Assembly (NCBI GenBank): GCA_028823855.1
Contig: JAPPFL010000006.1
Coordinates: forward strand, 45,185 to 109,184
Direction of reading: 5' to 3'
Length of the DNA: 64,000 nucleotides
Origin: Albidovulum sp.
GTDB taxonomy: Bacteria > Pseudomonadota > Alphaproteobacteria > Rhodobacterales > Rhodobacteraceae
The notes below the pieces were generated by a model. The model was not told the origin of the DNA. It saw only the letters and a list, made by a program, of their open reading frames with translations, and did not search any database. A program made the position numbers and the translations under genes. Below, piece by piece: positions 50,121 through 59,197 of this stretch (position 1 is the first letter of the stretch; the number at the start of each line of letters is the position of its first letter).

Positions 50121-51134
50121 TCAGAATTCCAGCTGCACCTTGATCGTTGATGAGCGGTTTTCGCGGATCTGCGCAAATGCGGCTCTCGCATCTTCGGCGG
50201 CGAACGTATCGCGGATCATCGCTTTCGGCCGCAATTCCCCATTCTCCAGCCACGCCACAACATCGGGCAGAAATCTTCGGCTCAACCGTGATCCGTGGAT
50301 GGCGATTTCCTTGCTTACGATTTCCTTTTGCACCACTTCAACGGGTCGGTTCGAGAATCCCAGTAGCCCGATGCGTCCGGCCGGACTGACGACATGAAGC
50401 GCTTCGGAAAGAAGGCTGGGCTCGCCGGTTGCGTCGACGACCACCGTCGGACCCAACCCGTTGGTCTCGCTGGCAACGGCGGCGCGGACCCTGCCCGGTT
50501 TTGCAAGAACAACCTCGTCCGCCCCGAAGTCGCGCGCGAACTCCAGCCGGCTACCATCCAAATCGGCGACGATGCAACGCGCGCCCTTAAGCTTGGCCAC
50601 CTGCAACACCGTCAGGCCGATGGGTCCGGCTCCGTAAACCAACATGGTGTCCGTTTCGGTACAGCCGGTCTGGTGCAAGACATTGGCAGCAATCGAAAAC
50701 GGTTCCGCCAAGGCCGCCACGCCGATCGGCAAGTCGGGAGACACGCGCACTGCGTTTCGGGAGGGAACCGTGATAAAGGTCCGAAACCCTCCGTCCCGAT
50801 GGACCCCCAGCACCTCGAGGTTCACGCACACGTTTGAGCGCCCGATTTGGCAGGCATGGCACGTGCCGCAAGAGATGACCGGATCAATCACGACCGTGTC
50901 GCCTGTATTTACGTCGACGGCGCCAGTACCGACCGCTACCACCACCCCGGCCATCTCGTGGCCGATGATCCGCGGATAGCGTGCGAATGGATTGCTACCC
51001 TCCAGAATGTGCACGTCCGACCCGCAGATCCCGGCACGTTTCACGCGTACCATGACCTCTCCGGGCCCGGGCGCAATCTGCCGGTCCGCCTTGACGTCAA
51101 GAATCAGCGGTTCATCAACTGCAATCGCGATCAT
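50121..51134 (-). CDS. Zinc-dependent sugar-acid 5-dehydrogenase (L-galactonate/L-gulonate/L-idonate type)
   Basis: The ATG at 51134 gives 337 residues starting MIAIAVDEPLIL. It is a medium-chain dehydrogenase with catalytic zinc ligands Cys37 (AGICGSD) and His59-Glu60 (GHE), structural zinc cysteines at 89, 92, 95 and 103, and the NAD-binding GAGPIG. GVHRDGGF and the following LAEPFSIAANVLHQTG resemble LgoD/YjjN, which oxidises C5 of L-galactonate. With UxuB and UxuA next door, oxidation of L-gulonate to D-fructuronate is an equally good reading. It lies 53 bases downstream of the lactonase on the same strand. Confidence 0.83.
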   Translation of the reverse strand: MIAIAVDEPLILDVKADRQIAPGPGEVMVRVKRAGICGSDVHILEGSNPFARYPRIIGHEMAGVVVAVGTGAVDVNTGDTVVIDPVISCGTCHACQIGRSNVCVNLEVLGVHRDGGFRTFITVPSRNAVRVSPDLPIGVAALAEPFSIAANVLHQTGCTETDTMLVYGAGPIGLTVLQVAKLKGARCIVADLDGSRLEFARDFGADEVVLAKPGRVRAAVASETNGLGPTVVVDATGEPSLLSEALHVVSPAGRIGLLGFSNRPVEVVQKEIVSKEIAIHGSRLSRRFLPDVVAWLENGELRPKAMIRDTFAAEDARAAFAQIRENRSSTIKVQLEF

Positions 51135-51227
51135 GTGCTTGTTCCTGCGTTGGCGGGCTAGGGCTTCATTTGCGACTGCTGCCATGGTAGTGTGCCAATT
51201 GAACGCGATCAAGGATTAAGACCCGAA

Positions 51228-51935
51228 TTGAATACACTGGTTGAAAACGGTGATCTGCCGGTCCTCACACTGGACAAAAACACCCCTGTTACCGCGCAGG
51301 TATACTCGCACATTCGGCAACTGATCCTGAGGCTGCACCTCAAGCCCGGGGAGGCCTTAAGCGAGCAAGAACTGTCCGTCAAGCTTGGCCTCAGCAGGAC
51401 GCCGGTTCGCGAAGCATTCATAAGGCTGGCCGATGAGGGGCTGGTCGACGTCTACCCGCAGCGCGGCACATTGGTCGCACCAATCCGCATTGCGGAAGTC
51501 AAGGAAGCGCACTTCATCCGCCGCGTGCTGGAGTTTGCGATTGTCCGCAGCGCGGCGGAAAATGCGGGTCGCCGGCACCTGGCTTTGCTTGAGGAAAACC
51601 TGCGCCTGCAAGCCAAGGCTCAACGTCGCAAGGACTACGAATCTCTCATGGATCACGACGAGGCATTTCACCGCCTGCTGAGCGAGAGTGTGGCGTTGCC
51701 GCGCGCATGGAGGGTGATCCAAAGCCTCATGGGCCAATTGGACCGTGTACGGTATCGCATTTTGCCAAAGCCCGGACACGGCGATCTTGTACGCCAGCAA
51801 CACGTCGCAATTTTCCGCGCGATTCAAGCTGGCGATGCGGATCGGGCCGAGCATGAAATGCGTGAACATCTTGACCAAATCTGGGCCACGATCGAGCAGC
51901 TGATGAGAGACGACAGGGAATTCTTTACGGACTGA
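51228..51935 (+). CDS. GntR-family transcriptional regulator (FCD subfamily)
   Basis: The N-terminal winged helix (about 25-90) contains LRLHLKPGEALSEQELSVKL then GLSRTPVREAFIRLADEGLV, the GntR signature. The C-terminal all-helical FCD domain binds a metal and an acid ligand; DHDEAFHRLL and QQHVAIFRAIQAGD carry the expected Asp and His residues. The start is uncertain: TTG at 51228 has AGGA 12 bases upstream, and GTG at 51192 has none. It is divergent from the dehydrogenase gene and upstream of the aldo/keto reductase, so it is the likely regulator of the sugar-acid cluster. Confidence 0.87.
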   Translation: MNTLVENGDLPVLTLDKNTPVTAQVYSHIRQLILRLHLKPGEALSEQELSVKLGLSRTPVREAFIRLADEGLVDVYPQRGTLVAPIRIAEVKEAHFIRRVLEFAIVRSAAENAGRRHLALLEENLRLQAKAQRRKDYESLMDHDEAFHRLLSESVALPRAWRVIQSLMGQLDRVRYRILPKPGHGDLVRQQHVAIFRAIQAGDADRAEHEMREHLDQIWATIEQLMRDDREFFTD

Positions 51936-51973
51936 ATATTTGCGGTCCTTTCATTCGAATTGGAGTTCTGACC

Positions 51974-52939
51974 ATGGACCTACCCGACCTAGGATTTGGC
52001 GGCGCACCGGTGGCGGGACTATTCGATCCGGTTGGCGAAGCTGCCGCGTCGCAAACGCTGCAGGCCGCGCTGGATGCGGGCTTGCGGTATTTCGACACCG
52101 CGCCTTACTACGGGTTCGGGTTGTCTGAACGGCGCATTGGCGATGCGGTCCGCGGCAAGGAGGGGATTGTGCTCTCCACCAAGGTTGGGCGGCTATTGAA
52201 GCCGGGATTGCCCGATGATGCAGCTGGCCTGGGCTGGCCAAAACCGCTTCCATTCCATCCCGTCTTCGACTACGGCTACGATGGCGTGATGCGTTCATAC
52301 GAGGACAGCCTGCAGCGTCTCGGGTTGGATCGCGTAGACATTCTGTATCTGCACGATATCGACGCGTATACCCACGGCGATCCTTCCGAGGAGGCGCGAC
52401 ATTTCAACGATGCCGTGACCGGGGGCTACCGGGCGCTCGAAGAGCTGCGACGTTCCGACGACGTGTCTGCGATAGGAATTGGCGTAAACGAAGTCGACGT
52501 TTGTCTGCGTGTCCTGGAACACGGCGACTGGGACATCTTCCTGTTGGCTGGACGCTATACGCTCCTGGAACAGGACGCGCTGGACCCTTTGCTCGAGAGA
52601 TGCAAGGTTCAGGAAGTCAAAGTGGTAGTGGGAGGACCCTTCAACTCCGGGATACTTGCGGGCGGGGCGACCTGGAACTATGCCGAGGCTCCGGCGTCGG
52701 TTCGCGACCGGGCGGCGAGATTGCGGGACATCTGCGAAGCGCATTCCGTTCCACTTCCGGCGGCGGCATTGCAATTTCCATTGGCGCACCCTGTCGTGGA
52801 ATGCGTTATTCCCGGCACGCGGACGCCGGGCGAATTGCGCGAAGTCATGGATTGGAAAGACACGGATATCCCGGCGGAGCTGTGGACGGATCTGAAATCG
52901 GAGGGCTTGCTAAACCCGGTCGCGCCGATTCCTGACTAG
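51974..52939 (+). CDS. Aldo/keto reductase, aldose 1-dehydrogenase type
   Basis: The 321-residue TIM-barrel enzyme shows the catalytic tetrad Asp41, Tyr46 (FDTAPYYG), Lys70 (LSTKVGR) and His127 (LYLHDID). The sequence resembles L-fucose/L-galactose (D-threo-aldose) dehydrogenases, which oxidise the sugar at C1 to a lactone with NAD(P). It follows gntR by 38 bases. In this cluster it would feed the lactonase at 49234. Confidence 0.85.
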   Translation: MDLPDLGFGGAPVAGLFDPVGEAAASQTLQAALDAGLRYFDTAPYYGFGLSERRIGDAVRGKEGIVLSTKVGRLLKPGLPDDAAGLGWPKPLPFHPVFDYGYDGVMRSYEDSLQRLGLDRVDILYLHDIDAYTHGDPSEEARHFNDAVTGGYRALEELRRSDDVSAIGIGVNEVDVCLRVLEHGDWDIFLLAGRYTLLEQDALDPLLERCKVQEVKVVVGGPFNSGILAGGATWNYAEAPASVRDRAARLRDICEAHSVPLPAAALQFPLAHPVVECVIPGTRTPGELREVMDWKDTDIPAELWTDLKSEGLLNPVAPIPD

Positions 52940-53988
52940 GGGCAATCGGCCCGAAGCCGCAAATTTGGGCGCCTTGAAAAAAGCGAAGAACAAATCTCGA
53001 GCTTGCTGACTCTTTTTGACGCAGGATTTTACGGGAGCGGTCTCACGAACTCGGAACTGCTCCATCACGCGTTACGGGCCTGCCCTTTTGTTCCGCTCGA
53101 GGCCCCGATCTCGCGGGCGATCCTGATCGGCAGCTAGCACTCGGCAAGCCTGTATCCGCTTCTTTCCTATTTGATTTTAAGTGTCCGTCCACAAAATGCG
53201 CGGCGCCGATTGGTCGCCGTAATTCCTTTGTCCCGGCGCTCTCGGCTCTGTCTGGTCTCAAACGCTGCAAAGGCGCCAAGCATGTCGAAGCACGCCTTTC
53301 CGGTAGCCCTCCGGGTTTCCGCCGACAATTTGGCGGCAGCGGGGCAAGGTTCCGGAAGCGCCGAGTGAATCCTGGCAATCGCGTGCGATTACGACAACGG
53401 CGAGCAGCCGAGCGGAACGCCGCCGCCGGGGCTGTCGATGGCGGAATAAATGCGCGGGATTCTGGCAGTTCGCCGCGTTCTTGCAGGATTTTTTTCCCTA
53501 TTGACCGACTCCTATTGTCTTCATCGCCTTTTTCGGAGATTTCCGTCTTTTGGCCGCGGCCCGTCGCCGGACCTCCCGTCCTCGTTCCGAGTGCCCTTCA
53601 AGTACATATTGCCGGGAGGGAGGCGGCGCCACGCGCGAACCGAGAGGGCGCGCGAGCCGGGCCGGGAACGCCAGCGGCGTTGCCGGGCGCGCCAGACGGA
53701 CCGGGCGAGCGCGGCGACGGTGGCGGCCGGCATCGCCCAAGGCATCGGCGCCGTCGGCGGCCTCTCGCACGTGCAGGTTGTCGACGAAATGAACGCGAAA
53801 TGCCTATTACTGAAGTTGCGCGGAGACGGCCGGCTGCAGAAGGCGGCGAACGAGAGCGTCAATTGCAGGCGCGCGGTCCTGAAAATAGCCGTTCAGTAAA
53901 AATTGCGAGCGAATTCAAAAGCGCGAATGCTCTCCGCCGTTCCGATAGTTCGCGCTACAGATCGACGCAATCGCGAATTCTCGCAATG
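52940..53988. other. 1-kb gene-free region with a GC-rich patch
   Basis: No recognisable gene is present. Between about 53560 and 53780 base composition becomes strikingly G/C-rich compared with both sides. A plus-strand open frame (about 53450-53899) runs through it and includes GIAQGIGAVGGLSHVQVVDE, but its N-terminal part looks like low-complexity arginine-rich noise. It may be a fragment of transferred DNA. The minus-strand unit that ends at 53989 shows no clear terminator here. Confidence 0.45.
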
Positions 53989-54402
53989 TCATGCATAGTC
54001 GAATTTCACTTCCTGGGCGCCCTTCCACAAAACAAGATTGCCCAATTCCTGCAAGTTTTCCTGCCCTTCGGTCAGCGTCAGAAAATGGTTTCCGGCCAGC
54101 TGGCCCATTTTCGAGGAAAAATCGACGCCGCCGTAGGCAAGGAGGATTTCGGTTTCGCTAATGCCTCCCGGATAAAGAATGAAATGGCCGGGCGCCGGAT
54201 GGCTGGTATGATTTTCGTAGCCGACGCCGAACTCGAAGTCTCCAAACGGAATCCATACGCCTTCGCCGCTCCATCGCACATGGACGAGTTCGCTCGAAAA
54301 AGGCAGCAATTTTTCAAATGCGGCGCAAGTCTTCGGTGCCTTTTCCTTCTCAAGCATCCCCGAAAAGTCGAATCCGCCCGCCCGGATATCCAGTTTTGTC
54401 AT
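53989..54402 (-). CDS. DUF3830 family protein, cyclophilin-like fold
   Basis: The 137-residue protein matches the DUF3830 pattern: APKTCAAFEKLLPF, VHVRWSGEGVWIP, FGVGYENHTSHPAPG, LYPGGISETEILLAYGG and a following GNHFLTLTEG. The family has a cyclophilin-like beta barrel but no established activity. No signal peptide is seen. It is the last gene of the minus-strand cluster, 15 bases after the large flavoprotein, so it probably serves the same pathway, perhaps as a small enzyme or binding protein. The function remains unknown. Confidence 0.85.
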   Translation of the reverse strand: MTKLDIRAGGFDFSGMLEKEKAPKTCAAFEKLLPFSSELVHVRWSGEGVWIPFGDFEFGVGYENHTSHPAPGHFILYPGGISETEILLAYGGVDFSSKMGQLAGNHFLTLTEGQENLQELGNLVLWKGAQEVKFDYA

Positions 54403-54417
54403 TTCGTCCGTCCTCTA

Positions 54418-57276
54418 CTAATTGAATCGGTCAAGATTGAAGCATTCAAGATCTCGCCTCGCTTTTCCTTTCAAGGCGAGTCGCGCCGCCTCTCGTCCAA
54501 TTAGCGGCGCCATCGTATAGCCGTTCGCCGCAGCCGCTACCACGACATTGGGATGGCCGGGAAGGAAACTGATCACGGGAGCCCCGTCAATATCGATGTT
54601 CATCGAGCCCCAGCAGCGTATGAAACTCAAATGGCCCGCGGCTGGAAAGATTTTTTCAGCAACCCATAGATTCCCTTCCAGGCTCTCCAGCTTCACGAAT
54701 TGATGGCCTTTCTCGTCCGCGCCCGCAGTCCATGCGCCGCCGATCAAGACATTGCCGCTTTCGGTCTGCTTCATCGTTATGTGCCTCCCGGCATGAGCGA
54801 CAAGGCACGGCACCAGTTTCGCCGCCGGCTCGGTTACGACAATCTGGATCGGCGCTCCGCTGATTGGCAGTTCGACGCCGAGCATCCTTCCGATTTCACT
54901 ACACCAGCCGCCCGCCGCGACAACCACTTTCTCGGCGTTCAAATCACCTCTGTTCGTATGAATTTCATATCCGCTATGAGAGCGATCCAAACCATTAACA
55001 CGCGTACCCTCTTCAAATACTGCGCCATTCGACCTGGCGGCGTCCAGCAACGCATTCGACGCGAGCAACGGATTGATTTTTCCCTCGCCGGGACACCATG
55101 CGCCGGCAACGACACTTTTGGAAATCGCAGGCGCGATTTCGCGAATGAACTCGGCATCCACGACCTCGGTCGCGATCCCGATCTGCGTCTCTGCTTTGAC
55201 TTTGGCTTCGACAAACGCGACCTGGTCCCTGTTTTCCGCAACCATCAGCCCGCCCGTCATTCTGATTTCGAAGCTTCGCGCGAGTTCTTGTTCCAGCGAA
55301 ATCCAAAGATCTATTCCATCCTTTTGGCTAGGCAACGTACGAAGCGGAGCCGCGCTGGAAATCTCGTCCGCGCCGAAATCCCACGACAAGAGCTGTAAAT
55401 GAAGGCTACCGGCATTTCCCCCCGAAGCCTCGCCATTGATCAGTCCCCTTTCGAGACATACGACTTCCGCGCCCGCCTTCGAAGCCCAGTACGCAGTCAG
55501 AATGCCCGTGGTTCCGCCGCCGATTATCGCCAAGTCTGCGCGGGGCCTGCGGATCGGGCGCGAATTCTTCGGCCGGGGCCTGGTTGTAAGTACGCTGCGC
55601 GCGTGCCCTCGCCATTCTGGCTTTTCCACCGCGACCGATGAAATACTAACCGGCTTAGCGGGCAGCTGCGGAGCTGGGAGGCTCTCGGGGCCGATTTCCG
55701 CTCCGCTTTCGTGAAGCATCCGAAGCGCCGGCGACGCGCAGTAGCGCCCCTGGCACCTGCCCATCCCCAGCCGCGTCGCTCGCTTTATCGAACCCAGGTC
55801 GCGAGCGCCTTTCTCAATAGAAGCGGAAACCTCCCCGAACGTCACCTCTTCGCATCGGCAAATAAGGGCATCGGTCGCGAATTCCTTCCTAGCAGGAGCT
55901 TCGTACAAGTTCCAGAGCGCCCTTTGAAACGATTCGATTTGCGCAAGTTTACGGTAAATTGACCTTTGCAAGACTACCGGCTTTCCCAGATACATTGCGA
56001 TGCCGCGAGCGGCCAGTTCGCCCTGCTGTTCGGCCGCCTGCGCTCCTTTGAGTCCGCCGGCATCACCGACGATCCATACGCCTTCGACAGGAGTATCGCC
56101 GTCCCGGCGGCGGGACGGAATAACTCTAAACGTTTCCGGGCAAATTTCTACGGGCACGCCGAGCTGACGCGCGAGTTCATGTTCGGAGGCGAAACCTTCG
56201 CCGAAGCAAAGGGCATCGGCGGCAACCGTTGCCCTTTTTCCGTCCGCGATCCGCAGCAATGTGACTCGTTCGACGGATTCCGTCCCGTGAATTTCCGATA
56301 CTTCCCAGCCGCGACGCGGTTTGACCCCCATCATGGCCAAGCGAAGCCTGTAGGATGCTCCTTGCGCGAAAAGCCTAGGCGAATGCCGAGCAGCTGCACT
56401 TAGCGCGAGCGCATTATCGACTCTGCCCCTCTCGAAAAGGCCGACGACTTCTCCGCCGAGCGAACAAAGCTCCGCCGCCAACTGCAGTCCAAGCGGGCCG
56501 TTGGATGCAACAAGAATTTTTTTGCCGGGCAATACGCCGTACCTTCGCGCGAGCGTCTGGGCGGCTCCAATTGTCATCGCTCCCGGCAGCGTCCATCCGG
56601 GAACCGCCGCGGACGTTTCGACCGCCCCGGTCGAAATCGCCAGAGCTCGGGCCTTAACGGTAACCGTGCCGCCGTTCCGAAAGGCCTTGACAATAAATCG
56701 GTCCGAGTCATTTCCGTTGCCGCGCCGGGCGCACCATACGGTCGCGCCTAGCCAGAATTCGATATTGCTGTTTCGGGCGCGATTCCGAAGAGCATCCCCT
56801 TCGAGATGCTGGCGGTCGGCGGAATCCGTCCCTCTGAAGCCATCGCTCCTCGGCTTGTAGTATTGTCCGCCCATCTGTTTTCGTTCATCGAAAACGCAGA
56901 CGGAAAGTCCCAGAGAATCCAGAGCGACGCCCGCGGTCAGCCCGGCGGGGCCGGACCCGACGATAGCGACATCGCAGTTCGCTTCAGGCCGCGGCGAAAT
57001 ATTCCCGGGATTTTGCCGGCATGCGGATTCGAAATCGCGGTGCGAACGGACTACCATTCCCTCGCAAACTTCGGCAATGCAAGCCCGTTCCGGCCCAGCG
57101 CCGTCGATGGCGACCAGGCATTCGTAGCAAAGACCCATGCCGCAAAAAACGCCTCGCTTTCGCCCCGTGCGACTTGCGCCAAGCGCTAATATGCCGTTGG
57201 CGGCAAGCGCGGCCGCTATCGAGTCGCCGACTTCGGCATCGAGCGTTTCGCCGTTCCACGTGAATTTTATCGCCAT
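54418..57276 (-). CDS. Three-domain HcnABC-type flavoprotein dehydrogenase, single chain
   Basis: The 952-residue chain joins three subunits that are usually separate. Residues 1-95 are an HcnA-like [2Fe-2S] domain with Cys45, Cys50, Cys53 and Cys67. Residues about 100-530 are an HcnB-like FAD oxidoreductase with GSGPAG (107-112) and a Bfd-like cluster site at Cys473, Cys475, Cys508 and Cys513. Residues about 580-945 are an HcnC-like D-amino-acid-oxidase domain with GGGTTG (586-591). Relatives oxidise glycine, opines, D-hydroxyproline or other amines and pass electrons through FAD and Fe-S centres. The linker (about 530-580) is proline-rich. It lies 9 bases behind a DapA-family gene. The substrate is not predictable. 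Confidence 0.88.
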   Translation of the reverse strand: MAIKFTWNGETLDAEVGDSIAAALAANGILALGASRTGRKRGVFCGMGLCYECLVAIDGAGPERACIAEVCEGMVVRSHRDFESACRQNPGNISPRPEANCDVAIVGSGPAGLTAGVALDSLGLSVCVFDERKQMGGQYYKPRSDGFRGTDSADRQHLEGDALRNRARNSNIEFWLGATVWCARRGNGNDSDRFIVKAFRNGGTVTVKARALAISTGAVETSAAVPGWTLPGAMTIGAAQTLARRYGVLPGKKILVASNGPLGLQLAAELCSLGGEVVGLFERGRVDNALALSAAARHSPRLFAQGASYRLRLAMMGVKPRRGWEVSEIHGTESVERVTLLRIADGKRATVAADALCFGEGFASEHELARQLGVPVEICPETFRVIPSRRRDGDTPVEGVWIVGDAGGLKGAQAAEQQGELAARGIAMYLGKPVVLQRSIYRKLAQIESFQRALWNLYEAPARKEFATDALICRCEEVTFGEVSASIEKGARDLGSIKRATRLGMGRCQGRYCASPALRMLHESGAEIGPESLPAPQLPAKPVSISSVAVEKPEWRGHARSVLTTRPRPKNSRPIRRPRADLAIIGGGTTGILTAYWASKAGAEVVCLERGLINGEASGGNAGSLHLQLLSWDFGADEISSAAPLRTLPSQKDGIDLWISLEQELARSFEIRMTGGLMVAENRDQVAFVEAKVKAETQIGIATEVVDAEFIREIAPAISKSVVAGAWCPGEGKINPLLASNALLDAARSNGAVFEEGTRVNGLDRSHSGYEIHTNRGDLNAEKVVVAAGGWCSEIGRMLGVELPISGAPIQIVVTEPAAKLVPCLVAHAGRHITMKQTESGNVLIGGAWTAGADEKGHQFVKLESLEGNLWVAEKIFPAAGHLSFIRCWGSMNIDIDGAPVISFLPGHPNVVVAAAANGYTMAPLIGREAARLALKGKARRDLECFNLDRFN

Positions 57277-57285
57277 GCACTCGAA

Positions 57286-58170
57286 CTAGCGCGAAAGAGC
57301 TACTCCCGCAGAACGCAAGGCGCGCTCGACCTCTTTCATTTCATCCTCGGGAAGTGGCAGTCGTGGCAGGCGGGGTTCGCCCATTTTGAATCCGATCATC
57401 GCCAGGGCCACTTTTGTCGCCGAAACGTATCTGTGGCCGCCGACTAGCCTTATAATCGGCAGAATTCGGCGGTACAAATCCATAGCCGCGTCAATTTTTT
57501 TGTCTTCCGCGGACAGGACGTACAAGTCGCTGCATTCCTTCGGAAGAATATTCGCAGCGACGGAAATCCAACCGACGGCGCCTTCAAGAAAGCTTTCGTA
57601 GCCCAGTATGCCCCCGAATACCTGCATGCGCTCGCCGCAAAGCTCCTTGATGTCGCGCACGCGAGTCACCTCCAGAGTCGATTCTTTGATCAATTCCACG
57701 TTTGGTATCTCGGCGAGCTTTGCTACAGTGTCCGGAGTCATATCGACATTCGCCGTAGCAGGGTTGTTGTAAATCATGATCGGCAGATCGGTCGCCTTTG
57801 AAATTATCGAATAGTGATTAAAGAGCTCACTCTCGGTCGGCGTCGAATAGAATGGCGGAATGATCATCAGGCCGTCAGCTCCGAGCTTTTCCGCCGTCTT
57901 GCAGTTGTCCACGACATCCTCGGTTCTTTCCGCGCCGGCGCCAATGAATACCGGGACTCTTCCCCCCGACGCGTTGATAACGCATTCCGCCAACTGGCGA
58001 TTTTCGTCCCGGGAAAGAGAGAGGAATTCGCCGGTCGAGCCTAGCGGCACGAGTCCGTGAATTCCGTTCCGAATCTGCCAGTCCGTGAATCGCGCCTGCT
58101 CATCGAGATTTAGCGCGCCTTCTTCGTCGAAGGCGGTGACCATAACGGTGTAACTTCCCTTGTATTTCAT
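57286..58170 (-). CDS. DapA-family lyase/aldolase (dihydrodipicolinate synthase superfamily)
   Basis: The 294-residue TIM-barrel enzyme has GSTGE (44-48), Tyr134 (MIYNNPA) and the Schiff-base Lys162 (VELIKEST), so it is catalytically complete. The superfamily includes lysine-biosynthetic DapA, KDG aldolases, and the pyrroline-hydroxycarboxylate deaminase of hydroxyproline breakdown. In this catabolic setting, next to an HcnABC-type dehydrogenase, a role in degradation is more likely than lysine synthesis. No racemase or semialdehyde dehydrogenase is present nearby to confirm a hydroxyproline route. Confidence 0.85.
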   Translation of the reverse strand: MKYKGSYTVMVTAFDEEGALNLDEQARFTDWQIRNGIHGLVPLGSTGEFLSLSRDENRQLAECVINASGGRVPVFIGAGAERTEDVVDNCKTAEKLGADGLMIIPPFYSTPTESELFNHYSIISKATDLPIMIYNNPATANVDMTPDTVAKLAEIPNVELIKESTLEVTRVRDIKELCGERMQVFGGILGYESFLEGAVGWISVAANILPKECSDLYVLSAEDKKIDAAMDLYRRILPIIRLVGGHRYVSATKVALAMIGFKMGEPRLPRLPLPEDEMKEVERALRSAGVALSR

Positions 58171-58174
58171 GGGC

Positions 58175-59197
58175 CTAGCTCCGTTCTTTAAATGCGAGAA
58201 GCCTCACTGGGTTGGATCGAAGCAGCTTTTCGACGAGTTTCCGATCGAACTCCAGCCTATCCATCAACGTCGTCACGTTTCTCAGGATATGGCCGTAGCC
58301 GTGGCCGCCCCATTGCTTCATTCTCGTTTTGGTACAAATATCGTGCGAGATCAGCAACTGCGAACCGAACCCTAGTTCGTCGAATTTTCCTATTAGCCTC
58401 AAACGGTCCAGGTCATTGGGAATCTCTACGTCGCCCATCCAGTAGTAGGACTGTTCAATCCCGAAAAAATCCCATTCGACATTGACTCCGCGTTCCAGAA
58501 TCTGAAGAACGCCGTCGCCATCCGGATACGTTCTATCCATGTGGCAAAGAACGGTTCGGCTGAGGTCGGCCCCTTCCCCTTCGAGTATTCCGATGATTTC
58601 CGAGCACGCGCCGGGATGGCGTCCCGGATGGACGCTGATTGCTGCGCCGGTTTCGAGCTGCGACCTAGCCGCGGCCGCAAGAGCACGCCGTTCAATATCT
58701 TCAAGCGGCCAGGAACAGCCGATTTCTCCGATGATTCCGGCGCAAATGTCCGTGTCGTCCATGCCAAGCAATATTTCTCGCGTAAACAAACCAGCCAACT
58801 CACTTTCTCCGAGCGACCGGATATCGCGAGCGAGGTAGGCGGCCGTGTAGGTGCCAGTTGCGGCCACGATATGAACGCCGGAGCTTTCGGAAACTCGTCG
58901 CAAGCCTTTCGCATCGCGCGCCAGTCCAATCACCGACTGGTCCACGACGAGGTCGCCGCCGTCTTCCCGGAACGCCTCCATCTCGGAAATCGCGGCGGCG
59001 GCGTTCAACTGGTGAGCATTGGCGGCATGCCGATTCGAATAGTAATCGATCTGCCAGCGATCGCGGATATCGATCTCGGCGCGCTTGCCGGCGTTGTGTC
59101 CGGGAACGGCGATGTCGAACAGAACATGTTCATGGATCATCGCGTTTCGCACGCGTTCCGGCGCAATATCCCCAAGCACAGTTCTAATGGTTGCCAT
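58175..59197 (-). CDS. Phosphotriesterase-family metal hydrolase (probable lactonase)
   Basis: The ATG at 59197 gives 340 residues starting MATIRTVLGDIAPERV. The HxH metal pair is His22 and His24 (MIHEHVLFD). GIIGEIGCSWP provides the bridging glutamate typical of one PTE subgroup, and VHPGRHP, CHMDRT and SHDICTKTRM supply the remaining ligands. Members of this subgroup hydrolyse lactones or esters rather than phosphotriesters. The gene is 4 bases upstream of the DapA-family gene, so they are cotranscribed. Confidence 0.85.
   Translation of the reverse strand: MATIRTVLGDIAPERVRNAMIHEHVLFDIAVPGHNAGKRAEIDIRDRWQIDYYSNRHAANAHQLNAAAAISEMEAFREDGGDLVVDQSVIGLARDAKGLRRVSESSGVHIVAATGTYTAAYLARDIRSLGESELAGLFTREILLGMDDTDICAGIIGEIGCSWPLEDIERRALAAAARSQLETGAAISVHPGRHPGACSEIIGILEGEGADLSRTVLCHMDRTYPDGDGVLQILERGVNVEWDFFGIEQSYYWMGDVEIPNDLDRLRLIGKFDELGFGSQLLISHDICTKTRMKQWGGHGYGHILRNVTTLMDRLEFDRKLVEKLLRSNPVRLLAFKERS

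Noticed and set aside
54418..58170. Assignment of the flavoprotein and DapA-type pair to hydroxyproline degradation
   Set aside because: No hydroxyproline epimerase or ketoglutarate semialdehyde dehydrogenase gene is nearby, and both families have many other substrates. Kept only as an alternative.
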